A stretch of 6,211 nt of DNA from Bacteroidales bacterium UBA2632 (GTDB lineage Bacteria > Bacteroidota > Bacteroidia > Bacteroidales > Dysgonomonadaceae): assembly GCA_002359825.1 (NCBI GenBank), contig DENY01000116.1, positions 1,780 to 7,990 of the forward strand, given 5' to 3'. Under the pieces are notes generated by a model, which did not search any database, was not told the DNA's origin, and saw only the letters and a program-made list of their open reading frames with translations. Position numbers and translations under genes: made by a program. Numbering within the stretch: position 1 is the first letter of the stretch; each line of letters opens with the position of its first letter. Below, piece after piece: positions 5,987-6,211 of this stretch.

Positions 5987-6211
5987 TTAATTGTCTTTCG
6001 CAGCAACTTTATTTGGCAAATTTGCTATAAATGTATTATTTGCTCTTACTTCGTCACCCAATTTCACTAATATCTCACTACCTATTGGTAGAAATATATC
6101 CATGCGAGAACCAAATTTGATAAATCCTAATGGATCTCCAATGTAACATATTTGATCAGCTTTAACGTAGGTGACAATTCTTCGTGCTAAAGCTCCAGCT
6201 ATTTGACTACT
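5987..6211 (-). CDS. psd: Phosphatidylserine decarboxylase, C-terminal part (5' end outside window)
   Basis: Psd is a membrane-associated pyruvoyl enzyme that decarboxylates phosphatidylserine to phosphatidylethanolamine. The window shows the last 74 codons; the rest lies beyond the right edge. [13 protein letters not shown] (3-15) and [15 protein letters not shown] (28-42) are hallmark segments of the short-form family. The Gly34-Ser35 pair in FGSR aligns with the LGST self-cleavage site of E. coli Psd; Ser35 (codon at 6107-6109) would become the pyruvoyl group at the head of a 40-residue alpha chain. Its product follows directly on that of pssA, transcribed from the next gene 22 bases downstream, so order in the operon is reversed relative to the pathway. 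The frame stays open to the window edge. It falls just below the length at which such a frame would normally stand out, but the motifs make the call firm. Confidence 0.93.
   Translation of the reverse strand, partial: SSQIAGALARRIVTYVKADQICYIGDPLGFIKFGSRMDIFLPIGSEILVKLGDEVRANNTFIANLPNKVAAKDN

Noticed and set aside
5965..6006. Upstream TTG start for pssA, adding 14 residues.
   Set aside because: The extension is polar, is not part of the usual family N-terminus, and would overlap psd by 20 bases; ATG at 5964 fits better.

Overview
This is an AT-rich bacterial chromosomal window from a member of the Bacteroidota, most likely the Bacteroidales. Three things point there. The protein families are typical of that group: a FtsX/LolC-E-type permease beginning NLPLFIAKRYLFSKKSH, a short-form phosphatidylserine decarboxylase, and a small DUF4834-like membrane protein ending VDFEEIKDDER. 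No start codon has a clear Shine-Dalgarno sequence; the starts are preceded by A-rich or AT-rich stretches. There is also a TAnnTTTG-type promoter element. I cannot name the genus.

Layout. Positions 1-4905 hold five plus-strand genes: pyruvate kinase (its 5' end lies outside the window), a class I metal-dependent O-methyltransferase, ribosome-binding factor RbfA, a LolC/LolE-type ABC permease, and UDP-glucose/UDP-sugar 6-dehydrogenase. The first four are separated by only 10, 12 and 2 bases and look like one transcription unit. The dehydrogenase follows after 36 bases and may be co-transcribed or separately expressed. Positions 4934-6211 hold three minus-strand genes, in transcription order: psd (5' end outside the window), pssA and a small DUF4834-like gene. 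The two units converge at about 4906-4938, where a perfect 9-bp inverted repeat is a candidate bidirectional terminator.

Function. The minus-strand unit is a membrane-lipid module: PssA makes phosphatidylserine from CDP-diacylglycerol and serine, and Psd decarboxylates it to phosphatidylethanolamine. The plus-strand unit mixes housekeeping roles (glycolysis, 30S maturation, envelope lipoprotein or ABC transport) with production of UDP-glucuronate-type precursors for surface polysaccharide.

The window reads as ordinary core genome. I see no mobile element, CRISPR array, defence cassette, RNA gene or anything clearly undescribed. The points worth a second look are small-scale: an unavoidable TTG start on the permease, a terminator-like hairpin that contains a stop codon, short inverted repeats at both ends of the DUF4834-like gene, and that gene's association with phospholipid synthesis. 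No stretch longer than 60 bases lacks a gene.
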